NCBI RefSeq assembly: GCF_036195325.1
Contig: NZ_CP108101.1
Coordinates: forward strand, 1,364,001-1,428,000
DNA: 64,000 nt
From: Streptomyces sp. NBC_00234
Lineage (GTDB): Bacteria; Actinomycetota; Actinomycetes; Streptomycetales; Streptomycetaceae
Reading direction: 5' to 3'
Within the stretch, counting starts at the first letter, position 1. The number at the start of each line of letters is the position of its first letter. The position numbers and the translations under genes are program-made. Below the pieces are notes generated by a model. It did no database searches. It had not been told where the DNA came from and worked only from the letters and a program-made list of their open reading frames with translations. Positions 23,484 through 32,814 of the stretch are shown here, one piece after another.

Positions 23484-23836
23484 TAGTGGTCCTCATTCCG
23501 GTTGTACGAGTTGTAGGGGAGCTTGCGGTACACGGCGGGTTCGCCCGTCCTGGCGGCGTCGGCCGCTTCGACTGCGTAGTGCTGTTGTACGGGGAGTTCG
23601 GGGTCGACCGGTGCCTCCAGGCCCAGCGCCCCGCCCAGTTCGGCTTCGCGACGGATCATGCCTTCGCGGACGTCGAGGGCGAAGTCCTTGAGCTTGTGAC
23701 CGGTCTCGATCGCCTTGTCCGCGGCCTGCGCGGCGAGGCTCTCGGGGGTCAGCTGCTTGAGCTTGCGGTTGACCTTGGTGGTGGCCCAGACGCCGGCTGC
23801 GGCGCCGGCGGTGAACCAGAACGTACGGCGGAACAT
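23483..23836 (-). CDS. DUF6167 family protein
   Basis: 117 aa conserved actinobacterial protein of unknown role. N-terminal hydrophobic stretch [20 protein letters not shown], probably a membrane anchor, then an amphipathic helix. Always seen next to alaS and the DUF948 gene in Streptomyces (my recollection). The stop overlaps alaS by one base. Confidence 0.85.
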   Translation of the reverse strand: MFRRTFWFTAGAAAGVWATTKVNRKLKQLTPESLAAQAADKAIETGHKLKDFALDVREGMIRREAELGGALGLEAPVDPELPVQQHYAVEAADAARTGEPAVYRKLPYNSYNRNEDH

Positions 23837-23843
23837 CGCTGCG

Positions 23844-24308
23844 TCAGTCCTTCTGTCCGCGGGAACTTCGGCCGTTCCGCTTCTTGCCTCGGGCGGATGG
23901 CACTGTACGGCCGACGACCACCGTACGACGGGAGGGCCGGCCTGCCGGCTCCGGTTCGGGAGCGGACCTGCGGCCGATCGCCTGTCGCACCCCGTAGCCG
24001 AAGGCGGCGACCTTGACGAGCGGGCCGCCGAAGGTCGACGCGACGGTGGTGGAGAGCGCGGAGGCGTTGGAGGTGACCTCCTGGACGTCCGTCGCGATCG
24101 CGTCGACCTTGTCGAGCTGGGTCTGCGCGGAGCGGACGGTCGCGGACGCGTCGGCGAGCAGCGGGACGGCCTGTTCGGTCACGTCCGCCACGAGCTTCGT
24201 GGTCGCCCTGAGCGTCTGGGCCAGCCTCACCAGCACCACGGCGAGGAACGAAACCAGGATCGCCCAGAAGACGGCCACCAGAATCCCGGCCACCTCTCCA
24301 CCGGACAC
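23844..24308 (-). CDS. DUF948 family membrane protein
   Basis: 154 aa. N-terminal transmembrane helix (VAGILVAVFWAILVSFLAVVLV), a helical region that could coil (LVADVTEQAVPLL...TQLDKVDAI), and a basic C-terminal tail. DUF948 proteins resemble methyl-accepting or extracellular-anchor helices; function unknown. GTG start (24306-24308); the stop is 7 bases before the DUF6167 gene. First gene of the alaS operon. Confidence 0.85.
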   Translation of the reverse strand: MSGGEVAGILVAVFWAILVSFLAVVLVRLAQTLRATTKLVADVTEQAVPLLADASATVRSAQTQLDKVDAIATDVQEVTSNASALSTTVASTFGGPLVKVAAFGYGVRQAIGRRSAPEPEPAGRPSRRTVVVGRTVPSARGKKRNGRSSRGQKD

Positions 24309-24472
24309 AGTGCACCGCTCTCTGCTTGTCGCCTGCCCCGTTCGGGGCTTGTCTCTGCTCTGCCGGCGACCCCTGTCATCACAGGCAATCGTCGTCCCTC
24401 GACCCTATCGCGCCGGGCGTCAGCCCCTGTACCGCATTACCGGTGGGAGGGGCCAGGGTTGGCATAAGGAGA

Positions 24473-24511
24473 TTGTACGGAGAGCTTTCAAGCCAGTACT
24501 CTGCGTGTCTT
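24473..24511 (+). promoter_or_regulatory. Candidate promoter giving a leaderless mRNA
   Basis: TTGTAC (24473-24478), 18-base spacer, TACTCT (24497-24502), and the ATG only 9 bases later with no ribosome site. This layout suits leaderless transcription, common in Streptomyces. Motif matches are weak. Confidence 0.4.
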
Positions 24512-26716
24512 ATGCGACGCCCTCAGCGCCCCTTCTCCACACCCGACGACCCTGGTACCCATCCCGCCGCCGTCCGCGGCAATCTGCCGGCGGAACTGAA
24601 CAGATTCGTCGGCCGCGACGACGAGCTGACCGAGCTGTTCCGCCTGTTGGAGGAGTCCAGGCTGGTGACGGTCGTGGGGGTGGCCGGGGCAGGCAAGACC
24701 CGCTGTGTCGCACGAGTCGCCGCATCGCTGGAGAAACGGTACTGCCACGGCGTCTGGGTCGCCGAGCTGTCCGCCGTCCAGGACCCGGGACTCCTCGAAC
24801 ACGCGCTGGTCGAGGCGCTGGGACTCACCGACCACACCAGCAGGCCGCCGCGGGCCACGCTCGTCGACCATCTCGCCCCGCGTCAACTCCTGCTCGTGAT
24901 CGACGGCTTCGAGCAGATGACCGAGGCGGTGGCCGAACTCGTACGGGAACTGCTCCGCCGCGCCCCGGGGCTCGGCGTCCTGGCCGCCGGCCGGCGGCCG
25001 CTGCGGGTGGACGGCGAACTGACCTTCCCGCTCGCCCCGATGACCGAGCGGGACGCGGTGGCACTCTTCGCCGAGCGCGCCCGCGCGGTGCACCCGGGAT
25101 ACCGGGTGACGGACCACAACCGGGCCGCCGTGCTGGAGCTCTGCCGCCGTCTCGACGGCATTCCGCTGGCGCTCGAACTGGCCGCGGGACGGCTGCGCGC
25201 ACTGTCGGTGGAACAGATGCTGCACCGTCTCGACGACCGGTTCCGGCTGCTGACCGGCGGCAGCCGGGGCGGCGCTCCGGCCCGCCACCAGACGCTCCGT
25301 ACCGCCATCGGCTGGAGCCACGAACTGTGCGCGCCGCAACAGCGTCTGCTCTGGGCGCGGCTCTCCGTCTTCGCCGGGCAGTTCGACCTGGAGGCCGTCG
25401 AGTACATCTGCAGCGGGCCCGATCTGCCCGCCGACGAGGTGCTCGACGTGCTCGACGAACTCCTCGCCCAGTCCGTCGTGGTGCGCGAGGACGCGGGGGC
25501 GGGCTGCCGCTACCGCCTGCTGGACACCGTCCGCGAGTACGGCGCCGAGTGGCTGGCCGCCACCGGGGACACGGACCGGCTGCGCCGCAGACACCGGGAC
25601 TGGTTCCTGGGACTCGCGACCTGGTGCGAGCTCGACTGGTTCAGCCCGCGCCAGAGCGAGGTGGCGGCCCGGATCGACAGCGAGCTGCCCAATCTCCGGC
25701 GGGCGATGGAATGCTCCATGGAGAGTCCCGACGAGGTCCATCTCGCCCAGTACCTGGCGGGCACGCTCTGGTTCTACTGGGTCGGCTGCGGCCGTCTCGC
25801 CGAGGGCCGGCACTGGCTGGACCACGTCCTGGAGGAGGAGTCGCCCCACGACGCGTCCCGGTTGAAGGCCCTGTGGGTGCTCGGGTACGTGGCGGTGCTC
25901 CAGGGTGACGCGATCGGCGCCATCTCGGCACTGCAGGAGTGCCGCGAGGAGGCCGAGCGGGCGGGCGACGCGGCTGCCGTGGCCTACGCGGTGCACCGGA
26001 TGGGCTGCCTGGCGATCGTCACGGACGACATGGTGCGGGCCGAGGAACTGCTGCGCGACGCACTCGGGCGCTACCAGGAAGCCGGTGAGCTCAACAGCAA
26101 TGTGCTGATGGCCCAGGTGGAGCTGGCGATGGCCGTGGCGTTCCTCGGTGATCTGGACGGCGCGGTCACGATCTGCGAAGAGGTCAGGGAGATCTGCGAG
26201 GACCACGGGGAACGGTGGGCCCTCGCCTACGCGCTGTACGTGCTGGCGTACGCGGCGCTGCAACGGGGGGAGACCGTCCTCGCCCGCCGGATGCTCCGCG
26301 AGTGCCTGGACATCGGCCGGACCTTCCACGATCTGCTCGGGACCGTGCTGACACTGGAGCTGCTGGCCCTGGTCACCGCGGTCGACGGGGACGCCGCCGA
26401 GGCCGCCGTGCTGCAGGGGGCCGCCGAGCGGATCTGGCCTTCGGTGGGCCTGCCGCTGTTCGGCTCGGTCTATTACGGGCTGCCCCGGACCCAGTGCGAG
26501 GAGCGTGCCCGCGAGGAACTGGGCGCGGCGACGTACGAAGCGAGGCGGCGTGCGGGTGAGCGGCTGAGCCTGGAGGCGGCCGTGTCGCGGGCCCTGGCCG
26601 GCGGGCAGCAGGGCCGCCCGGGTAGGCCGGGGCCCGGCACCGTTCCGGCGCCCGGGGGAACGCGAAGGCCCGCCGCCTCCCGGACAACAGGGAGGGGCGG
26701 GCCCGAGCTCGGTTGA
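24512..26716 (+). CDS. STAND-class NTPase with C-terminal TPR-like repeats
   Basis: 734 aa. N-terminal NB-ARC-type module: FVGRDDELTELFRLLEESRL, Walker A GVAGAGKTR, Walker B LLLVIDGFEQ, and the GIPLALELAAGRLRAL winged-helix boundary. From ~residue 400 it has helical repeats like the TPRs of AfsR/LuxR-type regulators. No SARP, LuxR or other output domain is visible, so it differs from AfsR; function unknown. ATG at 24512 was chosen because homology starts there and an in-frame upstream extension is not protein-like. Divergent from the DUF948-alaS operon, convergent with rpsD. Confidence 0.85.
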   Translation: MRRPQRPFSTPDDPGTHPAAVRGNLPAELNRFVGRDDELTELFRLLEESRLVTVVGVAGAGKTRCVARVAASLEKRYCHGVWVAELSAVQDPGLLEHALVEALGLTDHTSRPPRATLVDHLAPRQLLLVIDGFEQMTEAVAELVRELLRRAPGLGVLAAGRRPLRVDGELTFPLAPMTERDAVALFAERARAVHPGYRVTDHNRAAVLELCRRLDGIPLALELAAGRLRALSVEQMLHRLDDRFRLLTGGSRGGAPARHQTLRTAIGWSHELCAPQQRLLWARLSVFAGQFDLEAVEYICSGPDLPADEVLDVLDELLAQSVVVREDAGAGCRYRLLDTVREYGAEWLAATGDTDRLRRRHRDWFLGLATWCELDWFSPRQSEVAARIDSELPNLRRAMECSMESPDEVHLAQYLAGTLWFYWVGCGRLAEGRHWLDHVLEEESPHDASRLKALWVLGYVAVLQGDAIGAISALQECREEAERAGDAAAVAYAVHRMGCLAIVTDDMVRAEELLRDALGRYQEAGELNSNVLMAQVELAMAVAFLGDLDGAVTICEEVREICEDHGERWALAYALYVLAYAALQRGETVLARRMLRECLDIGRTFHDLLGTVLTLELLALVTAVDGDAAEAAVLQGAAERIWPSVGLPLFGSVYYGLPRTQCEERAREELGAATYEARRRAGERLSLEAAVSRALAGGQQGRPGRPGPGTVPAPGGTRRPAASRTTGRGGPELG
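26667..26703. terminator. Bidirectional terminator inside the 3' end of the STAND gene
   Basis: 14-bp GC stem with one bulged G (26667-26681 with 26690-26703) and an 8-base loop. On the minus strand it lies 28 bases past the rpsD stop; on the plus strand it precedes the STAND stop codon. Confidence 0.7.
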
Positions 26717-26730
26717 GAGCTACGCCTGGA

Positions 26731-27345
26731 TCAGCGGGCGTAGTACTCGACGACGAGCTGCTCGTCGCAGATGACCGGGATTTCCTTGCGGTTCGGGTCC
26801 CGGTCCAGGCGGAAGGCCAGGGCCTTCAGGTTCACCTGGAGGTAGCGCGGGGTCTCACCGTCGGTGTCGTAACCACCCTCGCGGGCCACCTGGAAGGGGA
26901 CCTTGGAGCGGCTGCGCTCGCGCACCTGGATGATGTCGTCCGGGCGGACGCGGAACGACGGCTTGTCGACCTTGCCACCGTTGACCTCGATGTGGCCGTG
27001 GACGACCATCTGACGGGCCTGGTAGATGGTGCGGGCGATGCCCGAACGCAGGACCAGGGCGTCGAGGCGGCGCTCGAGCTCGACGACCAGCGCCTCGCCC
27101 GTCTTGCCTTCGGCCTTCTTGGCGCGGTCGTAGGCGCGCGCCATCTGGCGCTCGCTGATGTCGTACTGCGCACGCAGACGCTGCTTCTCGAGCAGACGGA
27201 CCTTGTAGTCCGAGTTCTGCTTGCGGCCACGGCCGTGCTCGCCCGGCGGGTACGGACGAGCTTCGAAGTACTTGACAGCCTTCGGCGTCAGAGCGATGCC
27301 GAGGGCACGCGACTTCTTGACCTTGGGACGCGACTGGTTAGGCAC
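26731..27345 (-). CDS. rpsD: 30S ribosomal protein S4
   Basis: 204 aa primary rRNA-binding protein that helps initiate small-subunit assembly. S4 RNA-binding domain ([20 protein letters not shown]). The N-terminus has no Cys cluster, so this is the zinc-free form. GTG start with GGAG upstream. Monocistronic, away from the main ribosomal operons, as in other Streptomyces. Its upstream region is shared with the iron box of the divergent DUF2470 gene (29 bases from the GTG). Confidence 0.97.
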   Translation of the reverse strand: MPNQSRPKVKKSRALGIALTPKAVKYFEARPYPPGEHGRGRKQNSDYKVRLLEKQRLRAQYDISERQMARAYDRAKKAEGKTGEALVVELERRLDALVLRSGIARTIYQARQMVVHGHIEVNGGKVDKPSFRVRPDDIIQVRERSRSKVPFQVAREGGYDTDGETPRYLQVNLKALAFRLDRDPNRKEIPVICDEQLVVEYYAR

Positions 27346-27373
27346 GTTCTCCAGACCTCCGTTGTAGGTTAAG

Positions 27374-27392
27374 TTAGGTAAGGCTTACCTTA
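27374..27392. promoter_or_regulatory. Iron box (DmdR/IdeR-type operator)
   Basis: TTAGGTAAGGCTTACCTTA is an inverted repeat (8 of 9 arm bases pair) and matches the iron-box consensus TTAGGTTAGGCTAACCTAA at 16 of 19. It lies 14 bases upstream of the DUF2470 start, right before its AAGGAG ribosome site, and 28 bases upstream of rpsD. Iron-dependent repression of the DUF2470 gene is the likely role; an effect on rpsD is possible. Confidence 0.85.
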
Positions 27393-27406
27393 CTCAAGGA
27401 GATCGC

Positions 27407-28240
27407 ATGTCTAGCCCTGGGAACACCACAGACGTCACGGACAACACAGACAGCGGCGGCGCGCACGAGGGCGCCGCTACGACGGAAGGCCGATCTGATC
27501 GTGGTCAGCCGCGTCCCAGCGGGCTTGAAAACACTCGGATGCCGTCAGCAGCCGAGCGCACACGAACTCTCGTACAGAGTACCTGCTCCGCCGCACTGGT
27601 CGTACCCGGGCTCGATGTGCCCTGCCCCGAACACCTGGTGCCCAGCTCCCGCAGCGTAGGTCCCGACGGCGACCTGTTCCTCGAATTCCCCGCCGGATCC
27701 CCGGTCGTACGGGCCGCGACGCGCGCCCAGGGCGACGAACTCACTGCCGTGCTGGAGCTCACGGATGTGGCACCGGTCTCCGTCCCGCACCGTATCCGTG
27801 GCCGCGCCTGGGTCTCCGGCTGGCTGACCTCCGTACCGGGGCTGGCACAGCCCGGCCGGATGATGCTGCGGCTGGAGACGGCGGAGGCGTACGTGGACGA
27901 TCTCTGGGGAGCCCAGGACGTCGAGCCCGACGCGTTCCGCGACGCCGCCCCGGATCCGCTCGTCGTGCACGAGACGGAACTGCTCCAGCACCTGCACGCG
28001 GCCCACGGCGAACAGATGGGGACGCTCTGCGCACTGCTGGGCGAGCGGACGGGCTGCGAATGCGCCGCCCATCGGCCGTCCGCCGTGCCGGTGGCGCTCG
28101 ACCGCTTCGGTCTGCGGGTGCGCTTCGTCGAGGGCCAGGGCTCGTGCTTCGACGCGCGGTTCGAGTTTCCCGAGCCCGTACGGGACGTCGTCGAGCTGCG
28201 CCGGGCCATGCACACCCTCTTCGAGGCGGCGTCCTGCTGA
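27407..28240 (+). CDS. DUF2470 domain protein (HugZ-like, putative heme/iron-linked)
   Basis: 277 aa. The first ~50 residues are hydrophilic and probably disordered. A split-barrel-like middle (residues ~55-180: LFLEFPAGSPVVRAA, VSVPHRIRGRAWVSGWL) precedes a C-terminal DUF2470 domain (~190-270: ETELLQHLHAAHGEQMGTLC). DUF2470 occurs at the C-terminus of HugZ-type heme-utilisation proteins. The iron box at its promoter supports a role in iron or heme metabolism. ATG with AAGGAG 5 bases upstream. Convergent with rarA. Confidence 0.82.
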   Translation: MSSPGNTTDVTDNTDSGGAHEGAATTEGRSDRGQPRPSGLENTRMPSAAERTRTLVQSTCSAALVVPGLDVPCPEHLVPSSRSVGPDGDLFLEFPAGSPVVRAATRAQGDELTAVLELTDVAPVSVPHRIRGRAWVSGWLTSVPGLAQPGRMMLRLETAEAYVDDLWGAQDVEPDAFRDAAPDPLVVHETELLQHLHAAHGEQMGTLCALLGERTGCECAAHRPSAVPVALDRFGLRVRFVEGQGSCFDARFEFPEPVRDVVELRRAMHTLFEAASC

Positions 28241-28249
28241 CCCCCGCCG

Positions 28250-28272
28250 CCCGGTCCCGGGCCGGGACCGGG
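28250..28272. terminator. Hairpin between convergent DUF2470 and rarA genes
   Basis: Perfect 9-bp inverted repeat CCCGGTCCC / GGGACCGGG with a 5-base loop in the 43-base gap; no T-tract. Confidence 0.55.
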
Positions 28273-28283
28273 GGCCGAGCCGG

Positions 28284-29666
28284 TCAGGCGGACGCGCCGC
28301 CGTCCGCTCCGTCGGAGCCGTCCCTGCCCAGCCGCTCCCTGACCCGGTCCGCCACATCCGCGTACCGTGCCTCCGCGCCGTAGCGCGTGGGTGTGTAGTA
28401 CCGCTTGTCGCGCACGGCATCCGGGGCGTACTGCTGGGCGGCGATGCCGCCCGGGACGTCGTGCGGATAGACATAGCCCTGGGCGTGCCCCAGCTTGGCC
28501 GCGCCCTTGTAGTGACCGTCGCGCAGATGGGCCGGCACGGGGCCCGCGAGCCCCCTGCGCACATCCTCCTGGGCGGCGGAGATCGCCAGCGTCGCCGCGT
28601 TGGACTTCGGTGCCAGCGCCAGCGCGATGGTGGCGTGGCTGAGGGTGAGTGCCGCCTCCGGAAAGCCGATCATGGCCACGGCCTGGGCTGCCGCGACCGC
28701 GATGGGCAGCGCCGTGGGATCGGCCAGGCCGATGTCCTCGCTGGCGGAGATCATGAGCCGGCGGGCGATGAACCGGGGGTCCTCCCCCGCCTCGATCATC
28801 CGGGCCAGATAGTGCAGTGCCGCGTCCACGTCCGAGCCGCGGATCGACTTGATGAGGGCGCTCGCCACGTCGTAGTGCTGGTCGCCGTCCCGGTCGTACT
28901 TCACGGCGGCCCGGTCGACGGTGGCCTCGACGGTCTGGAGGGTGATCTCCTGCTCGTGGGTGGCCAGTGCGGCTCCGGCCGCCGCCTCCAGCGCGGTGAG
29001 CACCCTGCGGGCGTCGCCTCCGGCGATGCGCAGCAGGTGGGCCTGCGCGTCCTCGGCCAGCGTCACCGCGCCGCCGAGCCCGCGCTCGTCGGTCAGGGCG
29101 CGGGTGATCAGCGCGAGCAGGTCCTCGTCGGTCAGCGGCTCCAGGGTGAGCAGCAGGGAGCGCGAGAGCAGGGGGGAGATGATCGAGAAGTACGGATTCT
29201 CCGTGGTGGCCGCGATCAGCGTCACCCAGCGGTTCTCCACCGCGGGCAGGAGCGAGTCCTGCTGGGCCTTGGAGAAGCGGTGGATCTCGTCGAGGAAGAG
29301 GACGGTCTCCTTGCCGTACCCCCCGGTGGCGCGGCGCGCGCCCTCGATGACGGCGCGGACCTCCTTGACGCCCGCGGTGATCGCGGAGAGCTCGACGAAG
29401 CGCTTGTTCGTCGCCTTGCTGACCACGTACGCCAAGGTCGTCTTGCCGGTGCCTGGCGGGCCCCAGAGGATCACCGACGACGGGCCGGCGGGGCCGCCGC
29501 TGCCCTCCCCCACGAGACGGCGCAGGGGTGAGCCCGGCTTGAGGAGGTGCTGCTGGCCGACGACCTCATCGACCGTACGAGGACGCATCCGCACAGCGAG
29601 CGGGCTGGCGGACGGGTCCTTTTCCTGGCGGTCTTCGGCGGCTGCGGTAAAGAGATCGGGCTCCAC
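28284..29666 (-). CDS. rarA: Replication-associated recombination protein A (RarA/MgsA) AAA+ ATPase
   Basis: 460 aa clamp-loader-like ATPase that acts at stalled replication forks. Walker [11 protein letters not shown], Walker [17 protein letters not shown], sensor 1 [10 protein letters not shown], arginine finger region SPLLSRS, and the C-terminal tetramerisation domain ([31 protein letters not shown]). GTG start (29664-29666). Typical length. Confidence 0.95.
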   Translation of the reverse strand: MEPDLFTAAAEDRQEKDPSASPLAVRMRPRTVDEVVGQQHLLKPGSPLRRLVGEGSGGPAGPSSVILWGPPGTGKTTLAYVVSKATNKRFVELSAITAGVKEVRAVIEGARRATGGYGKETVLFLDEIHRFSKAQQDSLLPAVENRWVTLIAATTENPYFSIISPLLSRSLLLTLEPLTDEDLLALITRALTDERGLGGAVTLAEDAQAHLLRIAGGDARRVLTALEAAAGAALATHEQEITLQTVEATVDRAAVKYDRDGDQHYDVASALIKSIRGSDVDAALHYLARMIEAGEDPRFIARRLMISASEDIGLADPTALPIAVAAAQAVAMIGFPEAALTLSHATIALALAPKSNAATLAISAAQEDVRRGLAGPVPAHLRDGHYKGAAKLGHAQGYVYPHDVPGGIAAQQYAPDAVRDKRYYTPTRYGAEARYADVADRVRERLGRDGSDGADGGASA

Positions 29667-29710
29667 GCTGTGAAGCCTATGTCACCCCACTGACAACGCC
29701 CTCGGGCCCG

Positions 29711-30346
29711 TCAGCTGGTCCAGAAGTCCCACCAGCGGGTCAGGATCAGCATCCCGATGATGCCGATCCAGAGGACCGGCGGCACCCAGTGGAACTCCAG
29801 CAGGAAGGTACGCAGCCAGCTGGGGGCGGGCAGGACGCGGTGCTTGATGTTGTGCGTGGTGACGTAGCAGAACATGACAATCGTGGCGACCCAGGCCAGG
29901 CAGCACCACAGGCACAGCGAGTTGATGTTGTACAGCGACTGGTACTGGAGCCAGGTGCAGAAGCCGACCCCGAACAGCGTGCCCGCGTTGAGGCCGAGCC
30001 AGAACCAGGACCGGAAGCGGCCCCCGGCCAGCAGCCCCATTCCGATGCAGATCACCATCGCGTAGGTGACCAGTCCGAGCATCGGGTTGGGGAACCCGAA
30101 CGCGGACGCCTGGTCGCTCTTCATGATGTTGCCGCACGCGACGACCGGGTTGAGGCTGCACCCGGGGGTGAAGCTGGGGTCCTCGAGCAGCTTGAACTTG
30201 TCGATCGTGATGACCCAGGCGGCGAGCAGTCCGGCCGCACCCGTGATCACCAGGAGCAGCGCCAGCGCGCGACTGCCCCCGATGGTCCCCTTCGCACCGT
30301 CCTCTGCCTGGCCCGAGGAGGGATGGTCTACCGCTGCAGTCGTCAT
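29711..30346 (-). CDS. Vitamin K epoxide reductase (VKOR) family membrane protein
   Basis: 211 aa with four to five transmembrane helices. The VKOR redox residues are present: an outer Cys pair in PGCSLNPVVACG and the quinone-reducing CLWC motif. In actinobacteria VKOR re-oxidises DsbA-like proteins by passing electrons to menaquinone; no thioredoxin domain is fused and no dsbA is adjacent. It follows hisS on the same strand after a terminator. Confidence 0.9.
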   Translation of the reverse strand: MTTAAVDHPSSGQAEDGAKGTIGGSRALALLLVITGAAGLLAAWVITIDKFKLLEDPSFTPGCSLNPVVACGNIMKSDQASAFGFPNPMLGLVTYAMVICIGMGLLAGGRFRSWFWLGLNAGTLFGVGFCTWLQYQSLYNINSLCLWCCLAWVATIVMFCYVTTHNIKHRVLPAPSWLRTFLLEFHWVPPVLWIGIIGMLILTRWWDFWTS

Positions 30347-30628
30347 ATCGCCGTTCCGTCACTGAGTAGCCAGCTGGGCACCGCCATTGTGCCGCACCGC
30401 CTGCGGCGTCATCCGTTCGATGGACATACGTGTGTACGCACGTCCGGAGCCGGGACGAGGGAACCGTGCTGGTCCTCGGCACCGACGCGGCCGTCGCGGA
30501 CCGCCACCACCGTTCCCGGGTCGGCGCCGTCCACCAGGATGAATCGGCACCCGCCGAGTTGACCGTGCGCGAGGCAGAGGGCGAACGAAGCGGTACGGGG
30601 GCGTGAGGGGATCGCCGGGTGACGGGAC
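30347..30628. other. VKOR upstream region with a possible coding remnant
   Basis: Contains the VKOR promoter. On the minus strand a stop at ~30417 is preceded by a high-GC3, protein-like frame (for example GGCRFILVDGADPGTVVAV) back to ~30620, but its only start codons are internal GTGs leaving ~40 residues. I cannot decide between a short gene, a remnant and chance. Confidence 0.35.
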
Positions 30629-30669
30629 GGGAAGGGGCGGGCGGGCGACAGGCCCGCCCGCCCCTTCCC
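30629..30669. terminator. Terminator of hisS
   Basis: Perfect 18-bp GC stem (30629-30646 with 30652-30669) with loop GACAG, 33 bases past the hisS stop; no T-tract, typical of Streptomyces. Confidence 0.85.
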
Positions 30670-30701
30670 GAACCGCGGTTGCCCGAACCGGGGCCGCGCC
30701 C

Positions 30702-31964
30702 CTACGCCAGGCGCGAGCGGATCGCCTCGGTCACGTCCGCCAGGGCGACCGCTTCCTGCTCGCCCGACTCCATGTCCTTGAGCTGGACGTTGCCCTCGGC
30801 CAGGTCGCGCTCGCCCGCGACGATCGTGAACCGCGCACCCGACCGGTTCGCGCTCTTCATCGCGCCCTTCAGACCACGGCCGCCGAACGCGAAGTCCGTC
30901 GCCACACCCTCGCGACGCAGCTGCGTGACGATGCCGAAGAGCACCCGGCGGGCCTCGTCACCGAGCGGGACCGCGTACACGCTGGTGGTGGCGGGGATGG
31001 CGAGCTCGATGCCCTCGGCCTCCAGGGCGAGAACCGTACGGTCCACGCCGAGCGCCCAGCCGACGGACGGCAGCGCGGGGCCGCCGATCATCTCGGACAG
31101 ACCGTCGTAACGGCCGCCGCCGCCCACCGCGGACTGCGAGCCCAGGCCGTCGTGGACGAACTCGAAGGTCGTGCGCGTGTAGTAGTCGAGGCCGCGGACG
31201 AGCTTCTCGTCGTCCTCGTACACCACACCGGCTGCCGTCAGCAGACCGCGGACCTCCTCGTGGTACGCCTTGCAGCCGTCACAGAGGTAGTCGCGCAGCA
31301 TCGGAGCGCCGACCAGCTGCTTCTGGACCTCGGCCCGCTTGTCGTCGAGGACGCGGAGCGGGTTGATCTCGATGCGGCGGCGGGTGTCCTCGTCGAGGTC
31401 GAGATCGCGCAGGAAGCCCTGGAGCGCCTCCCGGTACACCGGGCGGCACTCCTTGTCGCCGAGCGAGTTCAGCAGGATGCGGAAGCTGCGGAGACCGAGC
31501 GAGCGGTACGCCTGGTCGGCCAGGATGATCAGCTCGGCGTCGAGCGCCGGGTCCTCCGTACCGATGGCCTCGGCGCCGACCTGCGAGAAGTGCCTGTAGC
31601 GGCCCTTCTGCGGGCGCTCGTACCGGTAGTACGAGCCCGAGTACCAGAGCTTGACGGGGAGGTTGCCGGCCTTGTGGAGGTTGGCCTCCAGTGCCGCGCG
31701 CAGCACCGAGGCGGTGCCCTCGGGGCGCAGGGCGAGCTTGTCGCCGCCCTTGGTCTCGAAGGCGTACATCTCCTTCGAGACGATGTCGGTGGACTCACCG
31801 ACGCCTCGGGCGAAGAGGGCGACGTCCTCGAAGCCGGGGGTCTCGATGTAGCCGTAGCCGGAGTTCTTCAGCGGTGCGGAGATCGCCTCACGGACCGCGA
31901 GGTACTTCGCGGAGTCCGGCGGGATCAGGTCGTACGTGCCCTTGGGGGCCTGGAAGGTACTCAC
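30702..31964 (-). CDS. hisS: Histidyl-tRNA synthetase
   Basis: 420 aa class II synthetase. Motif 2 region [19 protein letters not shown], the histidine-specific [13 protein letters not shown], and motif 3 [11 protein letters not shown], followed by the anticodon-binding domain. GTG start (31962-31964). Sits 15 bases after the MBL-fold hydrolase gene, likely one operon. No T-box leader. Confidence 0.97.
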   Translation of the reverse strand: MSTFQAPKGTYDLIPPDSAKYLAVREAISAPLKNSGYGYIETPGFEDVALFARGVGESTDIVSKEMYAFETKGGDKLALRPEGTASVLRAALEANLHKAGNLPVKLWYSGSYYRYERPQKGRYRHFSQVGAEAIGTEDPALDAELIILADQAYRSLGLRSFRILLNSLGDKECRPVYREALQGFLRDLDLDEDTRRRIEINPLRVLDDKRAEVQKQLVGAPMLRDYLCDGCKAYHEEVRGLLTAAGVVYEDDEKLVRGLDYYTRTTFEFVHDGLGSQSAVGGGGRYDGLSEMIGGPALPSVGWALGVDRTVLALEAEGIELAIPATTSVYAVPLGDEARRVLFGIVTQLRREGVATDFAFGGRGLKGAMKSANRSGARFTIVAGERDLAEGNVQLKDMESGEQEAVALADVTEAIRSRLA

Positions 31965-31979
31965 AGGGTTTCTCTCTCG

Positions 31980-32666
31980 TCACATTCCTCGGCGGGGCGC
32001 GTCCATGCCGTGCAGATACGGGTTGGAGGCGCGCTCGCGGCCGATGGTCGTCTGGGGGCCGTGGCCGGACAGCACCACGGTCGAGTCGTCGAGCGGCAGG
32101 CACACACGGGCCAGCGACTCGAGCAGCTCGGCCTGGCTGCCGCCGGGCAGGTCGGTGCGTCCGACGGAGCCGGCGAAGAGCAGGTCGCCCGAGAAGAGAA
32201 CCTGCGGAACATCCGCGGCCTCGGGCATCCTGAACGTCACCGACCCCTTGGTATGGCCGGGCGCATGCGCGACGCCGAACTCCAGACCGGCCAGATTCAG
32301 CACGGCGCCGTCGGTCAGCTCCTTGACGTCGTCCGGCTCCCCCACGGTCAGCTCGCCCATGAGAGGCATACCGAAGGAGCGGCCGAGGCCCTTCTCCGGG
32401 TCGCTCATCATGTAACGGTCCTCCGGGTGGATCCAGGCAGGGACGTCATGGGCGCCGCACACGGGGACGACCGAGGCGACGTGGTCGATGTGGCCATGGG
32501 TGAGCACGACTGCGACAGGCTTGAGCCGATGCTTCTTCAGCGTCTCCTCGACGCCCTGGGCGGCCTGATGCCCGGGATCGATGATCACGCACTCCTCGCC
32601 TGCGGCGGGGGCGACCAGGTAGCAATTGGTCCCCCAGGCCCCGGCGGGGAACCCGGCAATGAGCAC
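31980..32666 (-). CDS. Metallo-beta-lactamase-fold hydrolase (glyoxalase II-like)
   Basis: 228 aa. Metal-binding signature THGHIDH, a second site His in HAPGHTKGS, FSGDLLF (bridging Asp) and the late GHGPQTT. Such proteins hydrolyse thioesters or act as glyoxalase II/persulfide-type enzymes; substrate unknown here. It commonly precedes hisS in actinobacteria. GTG start, divergent from the cyclophilin gene. Confidence 0.9.
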   Translation of the reverse strand: MLIAGFPAGAWGTNCYLVAPAAGEECVIIDPGHQAAQGVEETLKKHRLKPVAVVLTHGHIDHVASVVPVCGAHDVPAWIHPEDRYMMSDPEKGLGRSFGMPLMGELTVGEPDDVKELTDGAVLNLAGLEFGVAHAPGHTKGSVTFRMPEAADVPQVLFSGDLLFAGSVGRTDLPGGSQAELLESLARVCLPLDDSTVVLSGHGPQTTIGRERASNPYLHGMDAPRRGM

Positions 32667-32814
32667 GATCGTCCTTAATGTTCGTCCGACGGGAGAGGGT
32701 GTTGAGACAGATCCAGCAGATCAGAGCCTACCGGCGCTCCTCATCCCACAGCTAACCCATATACGGTACGGGGCAACCCAGGCCGGATCACACGACGTAC
32801 AAGGAGATCAACCG

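Noticed and set aside
21324..23486. 720-codon frame opposite alaS
   Set aside because: Composition (Gly/Val/Asp/Leu runs) is typical of the antisense of a high-GC gene; alaS is certain on the other strand.
30463..30606. 47-codon plus-strand gene before the hisS terminator
   Set aside because: No ribosome site, poor composition; the opposite strand shows the better coding signal.
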